48,858 bases of DNA from Bacillota bacterium (lineage in GTDB: Bacteria > Bacillota > Bacilli > Paenibacillales > Paenibacillaceae): contig JAEZCJ010000111.1 in NCBI GenBank assembly GCA_023433615.1, positions 1 to 48,858 of the forward strand, given 5' to 3'. The position numbers were made by a program, and so were the translations under genes. The notes under the pieces were generated by a model. The model was not told where the DNA came from and did no database searches. It saw only the letters and a list, made by a program, of their open reading frames with translations. Positions 1 through 8,245 of the stretch are shown one piece after another. Numbering within the stretch: position 1 is the first letter of the stretch; each line of letters begins with the position of its first letter.

Positions 1-89
1 TCATCGTCCAAGGCTCCTGGAAGAAGACTTGGATCGGCTCGGGCGGCAAAGCCCGTACGCAGCTGGAGCAATCGACGGTCGCTTCGTAG
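1..89 (+). CDS. C-terminal end of an unidentified gene (partial)
   Basis: An open frame enters from the left edge and ends at TAG (87-89), giving a 28-residue tail rich in Gly, Ser and Lys (it begins IVQGSWKKTW). Codon choice is GC-rich, like the genes that follow. The fragment is too short to assign to a family. No terminator hairpin is evident directly after it. Confidence 0.45.
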   Translation, partial: IVQGSWKKTWIGSGGKARTQLEQSTVAS

Positions 90-221
90 GCGGATGTTAG
101 TTGGTAGTGGTTTGTTTCCGTAGCGGGGGGAGTTGGTGGTCGGGGCTGAGCTGAGCCGGGCTGGGCTGGACTGGTGCGGAGGCGCTAAGGATTGGTTGAT
201 GCTTTTTGCGTAATTGTAGAT

Positions 222-244
222 TTAGCTGGAATTCCTCCCACTAA
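222..244. repeat. Dyad repeat element, copy 1
   Basis: This is a 23-base imperfect inverted repeat. The left arm TTAGCTGGA and right arm TCCCACTAA are complementary at 7 of 9 positions around a 5-base centre. It matches copies 2 and 3 closely in length and arms. This looks like a small intergenic repeat family of the REP type, but nothing else in the window identifies it. Confidence 0.65.
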
Positions 245-272
245 ATTCACTCTACTAACCGAGGCTCTCGCA

Positions 273-295
273 TTAGTTGGAATTCTTCCCGTTAA
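273..295. repeat. Dyad repeat element, copy 2
   Basis: The arms are TTAGTTGGA and TCCCGTTAA with a 5-base centre. It lies 51 bases after copy 1, start to start. The base changes relative to copy 1 (C to T in the left arm, A to G and C to T in the right) are the kind that keep pairing through G-T wobble. Confidence 0.65.
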
Positions 296-334
296 TCCAG
301 CCCGAACGACAGCCTTGCACCACTTTCGCCTTGA

Positions 335-357
335 TTAACTGGAGGTTTTCCCGCTAT
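335..357. repeat. Dyad repeat element, copy 3 (degenerate)
   Basis: The arms are TTAACTGGA and TCCCGCTAT. It is the least conserved of the three, starts 62 bases after copy 2, and has a centre changed from AATTC to GGTTT. Confidence 0.55.
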
Positions 358-382
358 TGTTGCCCGAATGCCTGAAGCTTGA

Positions 383-583
383 TTACGCTGGACGATCCAA
401 TCGGAGGTGACGGGCATGGATGCTTTCGAAGGCTGCGACTATGACCTGTTGGATGTAATGGATCTCTGGGGGATGGTTCCTGCCGATGCAGCCGCCGACA
501 ATGCAGACAACGCCGATGAGGGCGGCGAATAGGCAGATCGCGATGACGCGGAGATCCGCACTGACAACAGGAGATGAATGCAC
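383..583 (-). CDS. Possible small membrane protein (66 aa, doubtful)
   Basis: An open frame with a GTG start encodes 66 residues, including one hydrophobic stretch at about residues 12-33 (ICLFAALIGVVCIVGG at its core). That would fit a single-pass membrane peptide. No Shine-Dalgarno sequence precedes the GTG; instead there is a tandem GAGTGCAT repeat at about 583-599. It runs divergently from the nitrate reductase gene. No family is recognised. It may be a chance frame in GC-rich DNA. Confidence 0.3.
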   Translation of the reverse strand: MHSSPVVSADLRVIAICLFAALIGVVCIVGGCIGRNHPPEIHYIQQVIVAAFESIHARHLRLDRPA

Positions 584-686
584 GAGTGCATGAGTGCATG
601 AGATTACGCAAGAGATAAATGAGCAACGCGTACCAGCAACGCGATGTATTGCCTAACTTATAGACCGAGCACTGGAGGGATCGATC

Positions 687-3080
687 ATGGCAGCAGCGCC
701 TATCGCCGCACATCCGAATCAAGACCGGCTTACTTCCCATTGCTGCTATTGCAGCATGCAGTGCGGCATCGAGCTGGTGCCCGCAAGCGGCGAACACGGC
801 TATGAAGTCAAGCCCAGCCCGGACTTCCCTGTCGCCGCCGGCCGCCTGTGCCAGAAGGGCTTCAATTCCATCGGGCATGTCGTCCACCCGGACCGGCTGC
901 TCTACCCCTACCGCAGGCCGCCGATCGACGCGGCAGTCGCGGCAGCTACATCGGGCACAGGCCGCGCTGCCGCGCTCGCCCGCCCGCTGGAGCGCGCAGC
1001 CTGGGATACCGCGCTGACCGATATCGCGTCGCGCATCCAGGACATCCAAGCTCGTTACGGTCCGGATGCGGTGTCCGTATTCGGCGGCGGTTCGCTGACC
1101 AACGAGGTCTCCTACTTGCTCGGCAAGTTCACGCGCGTCGCGCTGCGGTCGCGTTACATCGATTACAACGGCCGCTACTGCATGTCCTCGGCCGCCGCGG
1201 CGCAGAACCGCGCCTTCGGCATCGACCGCGGGCTGAACCTGCCGCTCGAGGATATCGCGCAGGCGAAGTACATCATACTCGCCGGCACGAATATCGCCGA
1301 ATGCCAGCCGACGATGATGCCTTACCTGCTCGCAGCCAAGAAGCAGCAGAAGGCCGTCATTGTCACGATCGACCCGCGTCAGACGATGACTTCGAAGATC
1401 GCGGACATTCACATCCCGCTGCAGCCCGGCTTCGACTCCGTCTTTACGAGCGGCTTGCTGCACGTCATTCTCGAAGAGCGGCTCTACGACGCCGACTTCG
1501 TCGCGAACCACACCGAAGGCATCGAGGATGTCCGCAAGGCGGTAGCCGAATTCTCGCCGGACCGCGTCTCGCTCTACACCGGCATACCGGTCGAAGTGAT
1601 CCGCACGGTCGCTCGCGGCTTCGCGAAGGCCGAATCCGGCGTCATCCTGACCGCGCGCGGGCTGGAGCAGCAGACGAACGGCGTGGAGCACACGCTTAAT
1701 TACATCAACATCTGCCTGCTCACTGGCAAAATCGGCAAGCCGAACAGCGGCTTCGGCGCCGTGACGGGCCAAGCGAACGGCCAAGGCGGCCGCGAGCACG
1801 GCCAGAAGGCCGATCAGCTGCCGGGCTACCGGCTGATCGAGGACCCTGACGCCCGCGAACATGTAGCGGGCGTATGGGGCATCGACCCGGCGGAACTGCC
1901 GGGCAAGGGAGTGTCGGCCTACGAGCTGTTCGACCGCATTCACGAGGGCGAGATCAAGGCGATGATCGTGCTCGGCTCGAACCCGCTCGTCTCCAGCCCG
2001 AACAGCGCACGCGTCGCCGCCGCGCTCGAGAAGCTCGAGCTGCTCGTTGTCGTCGATCTGTTCGAGACGGAGACTTGCGCCTACGCGGACTGGGTGCTGC
2101 CCGGGACCTCCTTTCTCGAGGCAGAGGGCACGCTCACGAATCTGGAAGGCCGCGTCTTCCATCGCGCGCAGGCGCTCGTGCCGCCAGGCGAAGCCATGCC
2201 GGATTATAAGCTGATCTGCGAATTGGCCGAGCGGCTGGGCCGGGGGCAGTACTTCCGGTTCGAATCGCCGGAAGCGGTGTTCAGCGAGCTGCGCCGCGCA
2301 TCCGCAGGCGGGCCCGCCGACTACAGCGGCATCACGTACCGCCGCTTGATCGAGGAGAAGGGCGTGTTCTGGCCCTGCCCTGCCGAGGATCATCCCGGCA
2401 CGCCGCGCATGTTCACGGACCTCGCATTCGCTCGTCCAGGCGGCCGCGCCAAGCTCTTCGGCATCACGCCGCAGAAGCCGGCCGAGACGACGGATGCCGC
2501 GTACCCGTACATCCTGACGACCGGCCGCGTCGGCAGCCAGTACCTGAGCGGCGTGCAAACCCGCCGCACGGAGGCGCTCATGAAGAAGGCACCCGTGCCG
2601 GTGGCGGAGATCCATCCGTCGCTAGCGGAGAAACTGCTGCTGCGCCCCGGGGATCGCGTGCGGCTCACCACGCGCCGCGGCTCGCTCGTGTTCGATGCCA
2701 AGATCTCGCAGGACATTCACAGGACGACCGTGTTCGTCCCTTTCCACTGGGGCGGCGAGCTGTCGATCAATCGCCTCACCAACGACGCCCTGCATCCGAT
2801 CAGCCGCATGCCGGAGTTCAAGATCTGCGCCGTGCGCGTCGAACGCGCCGACCGCGAATCGCTCGGCGAGGACGCTAACGGCGTCAATGCCGGCGGCGCA
2901 GCTTCGCCGGACGCGTCCGCAGCGGCTGCAGCCAGAAGCGCTGCGCGCCCTGCCGGCGTCCCGGCGGCACCTGGACGCACCGCCTCCGCAGCCGCGGCTG
3001 CGGATTCCACACTTGGCGGCAGCAGTTCCGCGCCGCAAGACCGGGCGCGGCTGCGCGCGGCGAACGAGGGCGGTATTTGA
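687..3080 (+). CDS. nasC: Assimilatory nitrate reductase-like molybdopterin oxidoreductase
   Basis: This is a 797-residue bis-MGD molybdoenzyme that would reduce nitrate to nitrite in the cytoplasm. The N-terminus has the 4Fe-4S pattern C19-X2-C22-X3-C26-X28-C55. C165, in the YCMSS motif, is in the position of the cysteine molybdenum ligand of assimilatory and periplasmic nitrate reductases. The C-terminal molydopterin-binding domain (VGSQYLSG to FHWGGELS) is complete. The start has GGAGGG about 8 bases upstream. The last 60 or so residues are an Ala/Gly/Pro/Ser-rich tail not needed by the family. No nitrite reductase, electron-transfer subunit or nitrate transporter is in view, but mobA, whose product makes the cofactor, lies 0.5 kb away. 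A formate dehydrogenase-like role is less likely because of the nitrate-reductase-type active-site motif. Confidence 0.82.
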   Translation: MAAAPIAAHPNQDRLTSHCCYCSMQCGIELVPASGEHGYEVKPSPDFPVAAGRLCQKGFNSIGHVVHPDRLLYPYRRPPIDAAVAAATSGTGRAAALARPLERAAWDTALTDIASRIQDIQARYGPDAVSVFGGGSLTNEVSYLLGKFTRVALRSRYIDYNGRYCMSSAAAAQNRAFGIDRGLNLPLEDIAQAKYIILAGTNIAECQPTMMPYLLAAKKQQKAVIVTIDPRQTMTSKIADIHIPLQPGFDSVFTSGLLHVILEERLYDADFVANHTEGIEDVRKAVAEFSPDRVSLYTGIPVEVIRTVARGFAKAESGVILTARGLEQQTNGVEHTLNYINICLLTGKIGKPNSGFGAVTGQANGQGGREHGQKADQLPGYRLIEDPDAREHVAGVWGIDPAELPGKGVSAYELFDRIHEGEIKAMIVLGSNPLVSSPNSARVAAALEKLELLVVVDLFETETCAYADWVLPGTSFLEAEGTLTNLEGRVFHRAQALVPPGEAMPDYKLICELAERLGRGQYFRFESPEAVFSELRRASAGGPADYSGITYRRLIEEKGVFWPCPAEDHPGTPRMFTDLAFARPGGRAKLFGITPQKPAETTDAAYPYILTTGRVGSQYLSGVQTRRTEALMKKAPVPVAEIHPSLAEKLLLRPGDRVRLTTRRGSLVFDAKISQDIHRTTVFVPFHWGGELSINRLTNDALHPISRMPEFKICAVRVERADRESLGEDANGVNAGGAASPDASAAAAARSAARPAGVPAAPGRTASAAAAADSTLGGSSSAPQDRARLRAANEGGI

Positions 3081-3130
3081 CCACTCCCCCACCCTCGTAA
3101 GCGCCGCCCGCGCCCGTACCGCAACACAAG

Positions 3131-3182
3131 AAGGACTGTACCCCGGAAGCTTCGATCCCTTCCGTCCGGGTACAGTCCTTTT
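3131..3182 (+). terminator. Rho-independent terminator after the nitrate reductase gene
   Basis: AAGGACTGTACCC (from 3131) pairs with GGGTACAGTCCTT (to 3180). The stem is about 15 bp, enclosing a loop of about 20 bases that can pair further, and is followed by a T run. It sits 50 bases after the stop codon. Confidence 0.9.
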
Positions 3183-3359
3183 TGCTCGTTGCTTAATGCT
3201 CGTCGCCATCGGCAGCCATATATCGGTCGCAATAACACTACAGGCAATTATGGTAAATATTGTTGATTATTATATCCATTCGACATCCATCGTTCGCGTT
3301 ACTTCGCATGTGGGATCTTTATACTAGAAGTATCAATCTGCTAATCGGAGATGTTGGCC

Positions 3360-3518
3360 ATGACGAACAATAAGTACGAGTGGAAACCGGAATTCAACGA
3401 ATGGATCAAGCAATTCGGCATCCGTCTCAAACCGTCGCACGAGGAGTCACAGCGCAATGTCGAGCAATTGAACCAGCTGCGGATGGAACCGAGCAAGGAG
3501 GCCGAACTGATGGAGTAG
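3360..3518 (+). CDS. Small hypothetical protein (52 aa)
   Basis: A 52-residue frame starts at ATG with GGAG about 8 bases upstream and ends at TAG. The product is very polar, with no hydrophobic segment, two Trp and many Glu/Lys/Gln (it begins MTNNKYEWKPEFNEW). A TATACT box lies about 40 bases before the start and could be a -10. It is isolated between the terminator of the preceding gene and the convergent mobA. The good ribosome-binding site and acidic, soluble composition favour a real small protein. No family is recognised. Confidence 0.6.
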   Translation: MTNNKYEWKPEFNEWIKQFGIRLKPSHEESQRNVEQLNQLRMEPSKEAELME

Positions 3519-3549
3519 CCCACCGTTCATCATACATACCGTTCGACAC

Positions 3550-4179
3550 TTAACCGCCCCTGGCTTGGTCCGTATAAGCTTGATACGCCTCCTGCGAGTT
3601 CAGGTTCAAGAAGGCCTGCCATTCTTCCTCCGTCTGCGGCTCGACCCGCACCGCCTTGGCTTCGTCCAGCAGCCGCATGAAGCGGTAATCCTCCTGCTCC
3701 AGCCGCGCCAGCGCCTGACGCCCTACCCGCGCATGATACACTGCGTGAAAAGGCTGACCCGCCGCATGCGCTACGTCCGCATCCTCCCGCTCTGCCGCAG
3801 CTGCCATGCGCTCCAGCAGCGTCTCGGATAGCTGCGGCATATCGCAGCCCATGACCAGCGCATACCCGTCTTGCAGCTCCGCCAGTCCGGCATGCAGCCC
3901 CGCGAGCGGACCGCAGCCCGCATAGCGATCGATCGCGAATGCGACCCGAGACGCCAGCGTGCTGCAATGCGGCATAACCGCTTGCTTATACACCCCTACT
4001 CGCTCGCAATCGGCTACGGCAATCACGATTCGGCCGCAATACTTCGACATCCGGTCGATCATCGCCGCCAAGAGCGGTCTGCCATTCACGGTTAGCAGCG
4101 CCTTGTCCGTACCCATGCGCCTGCTCTGTCCGCCCGCAATGATGATTCCGTTCAGTCGCGCTCCATACGTGCTTCCCAT
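3550..4179 (-). CDS. mobA: Molybdenum cofactor guanylyltransferase MobA
   Basis: The 209-residue protein would join GMP to Mo-molybdopterin to make the MGD cofactor. It begins with the nucleotidyltransferase signature GGQSRRMGTDKALL (about residues 16-29) and carries the metal-binding MGCDMPQL motif near residue 115, both typical of MobA. Length is normal for the family. The start is preceded by GGGGGC at a spacing of about 6. Its position next to a bis-MGD enzyme fits its role: that enzyme needs this cofactor. It is convergent with the small 52-residue gene and probably transcribed alone. Confidence 0.9.
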   Translation of the reverse strand: MGSTYGARLNGIIIAGGQSRRMGTDKALLTVNGRPLLAAMIDRMSKYCGRIVIAVADCERVGVYKQAVMPHCSTLASRVAFAIDRYAGCGPLAGLHAGLAELQDGYALVMGCDMPQLSETLLERMAAAAEREDADVAHAAGQPFHAVYHARVGRQALARLEQEDYRFMRLLDEAKAVRVEPQTEEEWQAFLNLNSQEAYQAYTDQARGG

Positions 4180-4249
4180 TACTTGCCCCCATTCGATCTC
4201 TTGTTTACGTTCGCAGGACGACTGTTAACGATACGGCGGCGCGATCCGT

Positions 4250-4780
4250 TCATTGGCGCGCCCGCATCTCCATCAACGCCACGAGCTTGAGCGATTCGAG
4301 CTCGTCCGCCGTAAATTTGGACATGACTTCTTCCTCTAGTAAGGCGCGTTCCTCAGCCGTCAATCCGCCGCGCGCCATTCCGGCATATTCCCGAATCGCT
4401 CCTGCTGAGAACTTGTCTAGCACGAGCTCCTGCGCTTCTTCCACATTGCGCACGACAAGCTCCCTCGGGGCTGCCTTGCCCTCTGCAGCACCTCCGGCAT
4501 CGCCTGCGCTTCCACCGCCGGAACCTCCAGCAGCGCCGCCCAATTGGCCGCTGAGCCCCTGATGAAGCGCCTCGATATCCTCCGATGCCGCCGCTTCTTC
4601 GAGCAGCCGCGCGATTTCCGGGTCCTCCAGCAGCTGCCGGATCCCTTCGTCCTGCATCACTTGCACGATGACTTGGTCCATGACACTGTCCGCGACGTAG
4701 CCGCGCGCATAGTCATAACCGTAATACCCCGCAACTCCTAACGCGATTAACACTATGAGACCGATCGTCCATTTACGCAT
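4250..4780 (-). CDS. Membrane-anchored hypothetical protein
   Basis: The 176-residue protein has one N-terminal hydrophobic segment (about residues 6-23), a charged helical region, a Gly/Ala/Ser-rich linker (about 78-102) and a Glu-rich helical C-terminus. The topology suggests a bitopic protein with most of the chain outside the membrane, but this is inference. GAGGAGGGG precedes the ATG at a longish spacing of 11. No family is recognised. It lies downstream of the last glycosyltransferase and could be cotranscribed with it across a 44-base gap. Confidence 0.7.
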   Translation of the reverse strand: MRKWTIGLIVLIALGVAGYYGYDYARGYVADSVMDQVIVQVMQDEGIRQLLEDPEIARLLEEAAASEDIEALHQGLSGQLGGAAGGSGGGSAGDAGGAAEGKAAPRELVVRNVEEAQELVLDKFSAGAIREYAGMARGGLTAEERALLEEEVMSKFTADELESLKLVALMEMRARQ

Positions 4781-4824
4781 GTGCTGACAGTCCCCTCCTC
4801 TGCTTATGCCTGCTTGTTGTCGCG

Positions 4825-5811
4825 TCAGCTGCTGGCCGTGGTCGATCCCGTCGATCCCGATTCCGCAGACAGCTTAGTCCAGATGCGACGATGCATGCTG
4901 AATCGTCTGCACAGCGCATTCGGCAGCATCGGATACCTGCGGCCGAGCTGGTATCCCGCATACTTAGCCGCCGATTCGGCGAGCAGGCGCGGAATGAGCC
5001 GCCTCTTCTTCCCTTTAACCAATTCGCGCAACTGGTAACCTACCAGCCCCGAGCCCGCCTTATTCACTCCTGAGTAGGCGTAGATGCTAGCGTTCCTGCG
5101 CATCGACACGCCATTGTCGAACATCCGCTTGAAGTGCTGCAGCAGCGAGTAGTTATGCGAATGCATCACGCAGGCATCGGCAACGTATTGCACCGCATAA
5201 CCTGCCAGGATGCTGTCCGCCGCCATGAACAAGTCTTCATTGAAGATGACAGGCGACGCGAACCCCCCCCGATCCCGATGGTATTCGCGCCGTACCGCAG
5301 CGCATGCGCACGAGCAGAAGAAGGCCTTGATGCCGAGAGATTGAATAGCGGTGCGATCCTGTCGCCGCGACTCCGGCGGGTAATTGTAGTCGCGGGCCAG
5401 CCGTTCCAGCAATGCAGCGTCCGGACGCGGCAGCTGCCGCGCATACGTATGCGCCGTGCGTTCATCCGCAAGCAACGGCGCAGATAAGCGCTCCAGCAGA
5501 TGCTCATCCGCAGGCATCGCGTCCTGCGTCATAAAAACAAGAACTTCGCCCACGGCAAGAGAAGCCGCATAATTGCGGGTCCCGCCATGGTCGAAGTCCG
5601 CTTGGTCGATCCGGATGACGCGCGCGCCGAGGGACTCCGCCAGCTCGGGCGTGCCGTCCTTGGAGCTCGAGTCGATGACGATGATCTCGCGTGGCCGCAG
5701 CGTCTGCGTCTGCAGACGCGTGAGCAAGTCGCGAAGCTCTTCGCCGGCCTGATAAGTAGGAATAATGACAGAGACGCTCGGGCGCGGATGTTCGTGAAGC
5801 TCAGTAAGCAT
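4825..5811 (-). CDS. Glycosyltransferase family 2 (rhamnosyltransferase-like)
   Basis: The 328-residue GT-A enzyme would transfer a sugar, possibly L-rhamnose, to the growing lipid-linked glycan. It has the GT2 opening VSVIIPTYQAGEE (about residues 13-25), DSSSKDGT, the metal-binding region FMTQDAMP near residue 95, and a rhamnosyltransferase-like block (CSCACAAVRRE, then VIFNEDLFMAA near residue 195). There is no membrane segment. Its start overlaps the end of the initiating sugar-transferase gene by 11 bases, so the two are probably coupled. The coding strand contains a run of eight G (5263-5270) within the conserved GGF region, where slippage would break the frame. The final ten residues are low complexity. 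Confidence 0.85.
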   Translation of the reverse strand: MLTELHEHPRPSVSVIIPTYQAGEELRDLLTRLQTQTLRPREIIVIDSSSKDGTPELAESLGARVIRIDQADFDHGGTRNYAASLAVGEVLVFMTQDAMPADEHLLERLSAPLLADERTAHTYARQLPRPDAALLERLARDYNYPPESRRQDRTAIQSLGIKAFFCSCACAAVRREYHRDRGGFASPVIFNEDLFMAADSILAGYAVQYVADACVMHSHNYSLLQHFKRMFDNGVSMRRNASIYAYSGVNKAGSGLVGYQLRELVKGKKRRLIPRLLAESAAKYAGYQLGRRYPMLPNALCRRFSMHRRIWTKLSAESGSTGSTTASS

Positions 5812-7207
5812 TCCGATTCACAAATCCCTTCACGATTGTCTTCAAGATGATCTTAAGATCGAATAGAAAAGTCCAATTCTCGATATAGAATAAGTCGTGC
5901 ATGATGCGGTCTTGAATCGACGTATCGCCGCGCAGCCCGTTCGTCTGCGCCCAGCCCGTAATGCCCGGACGTATGTGATGCTTCACCATGTACTTCGGAA
6001 TCTCGCCCTTGAACTGGTCCACGAAATACGGACGCTCCGGACGCGGTCCGACCACGCTCATCTCGCCTCGAAGCACGTTGAAGAACTGCGGCAGCTCGTC
6101 GATGCTCGTGCGTCTGAGGAATGCGCCGAACTTCGTTCTGCGCGGATCATTCTCGACTGTCCACTGTGTGTCCGCCGTCTTCTCGTCCGACAGGTGCATC
6201 GAGCGGAACTTGTACATCTGGAACGTCCTGCGATCCAGTCCCATCCGTTCTTGCTTGAACAGCACCGGCCCCGGCGACGTCAGCTTGATGCCGATGTAGG
6301 CAGCCAGCATGACCGGCGAGCTGACGAGAATCGCCAGAATGGAGAACACGATATCGAATGCCCGCTTCACGATCCGGTTGCTAAGCTCGTCGAGCGGAAT
6401 GTCGCGTACATTGATCAACGGGATGCCCGCGAAGTTGTCGAAGAATGGACGAGCCGGCAGGAGGTCAAAATAATCCGGAATAATCAGCGTCTTCGCCCCT
6501 GCGTTGTCGCAGGTGTCGATAATCGCAGCATACTTGTGATGCGCCTCAAGCGGCAGCGCGACGATCACCTCATCAATCGGATTGCTGGCGAGCAGCTGCT
6601 CGAGATCCTCGACCTTGCCCGCAATCGGCTTCATGTGGCTGTGCTCCGGCTCATGGCGGTCATGATAGTCATCCAGGAAGCCGTAGACCTCGTAGCCGAG
6701 CTCCGGCCGCTGCTGCAGGCTGTTATAGAAGTTGCGGCCCAGCGAGCCCGCTCCTAGGATGAGCACGTACTTCTTGTTGAAGCCCTTGCGTCTTAGCCTG
6801 CGCAGCGTCATCTTCACAGCGTAGCGATAGCCGACCATGAACGAGACATTCAGGCCGAGGAAAATCATCAGGAACTCCCGCGAGATATGGACTTCCTTCG
6901 CCACATACAACATGCTGAGCAAACCAAGGAAGCTTATACCTTGTACCTGAATGATTTTCCAGAAATCCGATGCGAAGCTTGTCCGTCGTCGCGGCGCATA
7001 GAAGCTAACATAGAAACCGATCAGAATAGCAGCGAACGAATAGATTGTCCCCCACATCAGATACTGGCTGAACGGCAGCGGATTCGCCGAAGGCAGCCAC
7101 GTACTAAGGAACTTCAACCAATAGGCAGCGCCGAAACTGAACAGCATCGCGAGCGCATCTGTGATGACGTATATTTGCGTTAAGAATCGTTGGTTCTGGC
7201 GTATCAT
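5801..7207 (-). CDS. Initiating polyprenyl-phosphate sugar-1-phosphate transferase (WsaP/WbaP-like)
   Basis: This 468-residue membrane enzyme would start glycan assembly by moving a hexose-1-phosphate from a UDP-sugar to undecaprenyl phosphate. Four or five hydrophobic segments lie in the first 130 residues. Next comes a nucleotide-binding-like fold (LILGAGSLGRNFYNSL, about 149-164). A further membrane segment leads into the catalytic domain, with KRAFDIVFS, SPGPVLFKQERMG, KFRSMH, DELPQFFNVLRGEMS and VGPRPERP all present. Length and domain order match WbaP/WsaP enzymes that open O-antigen and S-layer glycan synthesis. GGTGGAAG precedes the ATG. A sigma-A-type promoter can be drawn in the gap upstream, so it may have expression independent of the long operon. 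Confidence 0.93.
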   Translation of the reverse strand: MIRQNQRFLTQIYVITDALAMLFSFGAAYWLKFLSTWLPSANPLPFSQYLMWGTIYSFAAILIGFYVSFYAPRRRTSFASDFWKIIQVQGISFLGLLSMLYVAKEVHISREFLMIFLGLNVSFMVGYRYAVKMTLRRLRRKGFNKKYVLILGAGSLGRNFYNSLQQRPELGYEVYGFLDDYHDRHEPEHSHMKPIAGKVEDLEQLLASNPIDEVIVALPLEAHHKYAAIIDTCDNAGAKTLIIPDYFDLLPARPFFDNFAGIPLINVRDIPLDELSNRIVKRAFDIVFSILAILVSSPVMLAAYIGIKLTSPGPVLFKQERMGLDRRTFQMYKFRSMHLSDEKTADTQWTVENDPRRTKFGAFLRRTSIDELPQFFNVLRGEMSVVGPRPERPYFVDQFKGEIPKYMVKHHIRPGITGWAQTNGLRGDTSIQDRIMHDLFYIENWTFLFDLKIILKTIVKGFVNRNAY

Positions 7208-7245
7208 GGTTCTTCCACCCTTGTTTCGTACTTCTCTTTCCTATT

Positions 7246-7274
7246 ATTCTAGCATGGATACGACAGGCAACCAA
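7246..7274 (-). promoter_or_regulatory. Putative sigma-A promoter for the initiating transferase
   Basis: Read on the minus strand, TTGGTT (7269-7274) and TAGAAT (7246-7251) are separated by exactly 17 bases. They lie about 40 bases ahead of the start codon in a 78-base gap. The match is good at -10 and fair at -35. Confidence 0.5.
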
Positions 7275-7285
7275 CTAGGAAAATC

Positions 7286-8239
7286 CTAATGTTCTACATG
7301 CTTCGCCTTTTTTTTCCTAAATGTCCATCTGCGTTTGCGCAGCATGGAGGGCAAAGTTCGGAAAATGGTCGGCCACGAAGCCAACAAACCACGTTCTCGA
7401 AGCAGAATATAACCTAGCTTGGCTGCTTCTACCGCTAGAATGATAGGGACAATACCGATCAGGTGCCAGCTTATCGGTTCATTCTTGAACAGCGTATAGA
7501 ACCTGTTCTGATAGGAGTGCCTGCGCACGAATAAAGGTATCGACTGTCGATTCTTCTGCTGCCAGCCTCGACGGTGCTTGGCTTTTGCCTCCGATACATA
7601 CCAGGACGACCAACCGAGATGTCTAGCTCGCCAAGCGACGTCCACATCTTCCTTGTAGGCGAAATACGTTTCATCGAAAAACTGCCCCTCGTAGGACACT
7701 TCTTCGATCATGCGCATCCGGTAAAAGGCCGCCGCTCCGGATACACCGAACACCTCACGAGATTCTGTCCAGCTTGAGGCAGGCTCACCGGCTGCCAGGT
7801 CTAACGCATTGCGGTCCAGCCGCAGCGCAAGCCCCGCGCTATCCATCCGATCCGGCTGATCCGCCGATACCAGCTGACCTGTGGCGCTTCCGACATGCTG
7901 ATGCTTGTCCATGAACGCGACGAGGATCGCAACGTAATCTGGATCCAGCACCACATCCGGATTCAGCACCAGCACGTAATCGCTGCCAGCCAGTGCAATG
8001 GCTTGGTTCTGCCCGCCTGCAAACCCGTTGTTCGTCGTATTCACAACGAACTGGACGGAATCGCTGAACTTCGCAACGATCTCTCGGGTTCGATCCGTCG
8101 ATGCGTTATCTATTACAATAGTCCGTAACGCGGAGAAGGACTGCTTCTGCACAGCGTGCAGGCAGTCCTCGATATCGCTTGCGCTATTATAGGTCACGAT
8201 ACATACACTCACCGTGGAACGCGTATGCGGATTATCCAT
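7286..8239 (-). CDS. Glycosyltransferase family 2
   Basis: The 317-residue enzyme has the GT2 signature VSVCIVTYNSASDIEDCL (about 10-27), DNASTDRT, NNGFAGGQNQ and VLNPDVVL (about 92-99), followed by the acceptor-side EDVDVAWRARHLGW block near residue 210. This pattern is that of WcaB/RfbF-like rhamnosyltransferases. A hydrophobic C-terminal stretch (about 258-280) and a very basic tail suggest membrane attachment. It starts six bases after rfbD and shares its operon, which supports L-rhamnose as donor; the linkage cannot be told from sequence. Confidence 0.87.
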   Translation of the reverse strand: MDNPHTRSTVSVCIVTYNSASDIEDCLHAVQKQSFSALRTIVIDNASTDRTREIVAKFSDSVQFVVNTTNNGFAGGQNQAIALAGSDYVLVLNPDVVLDPDYVAILVAFMDKHQHVGSATGQLVSADQPDRMDSAGLALRLDRNALDLAAGEPASSWTESREVFGVSGAAAFYRMRMIEEVSYEGQFFDETYFAYKEDVDVAWRARHLGWSSWYVSEAKAKHRRGWQQKNRQSIPLFVRRHSYQNRFYTLFKNEPISWHLIGIVPIILAVEAAKLGYILLRERGLLASWPTIFRTLPSMLRKRRWTFRKKKAKHVEH

Positions 8240-8245
8240 TCTTGA

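Larger units (their letters stand above)
90..382. other. Intergenic region with G-rich tract and three dyad repeats
   Basis: This stretch of nearly 300 bases has no convincing gene. The first part (about 120-190) is G-rich, with runs of six, four, three and three G and repeated GCTGAG/GGCTGG words. The second part is AT-richer and carries the three related dyad elements listed separately. No promoter is obvious. Confidence 0.6.

Noticed and set aside
120..190. Possible G-quadruplex in the G-rich tract
   Set aside because: Runs of three or more G are present, but two of the loops are 11-12 bases, longer than stable motifs usually allow.
354..2615. A 753-codon open frame on the minus strand opposite the nitrate reductase gene
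   Set aside because: It is antisense to a gene with full cofactor motifs, is Arg/Ala-rich without domains, and is what GC-rich codon bias produces on the opposite strand.
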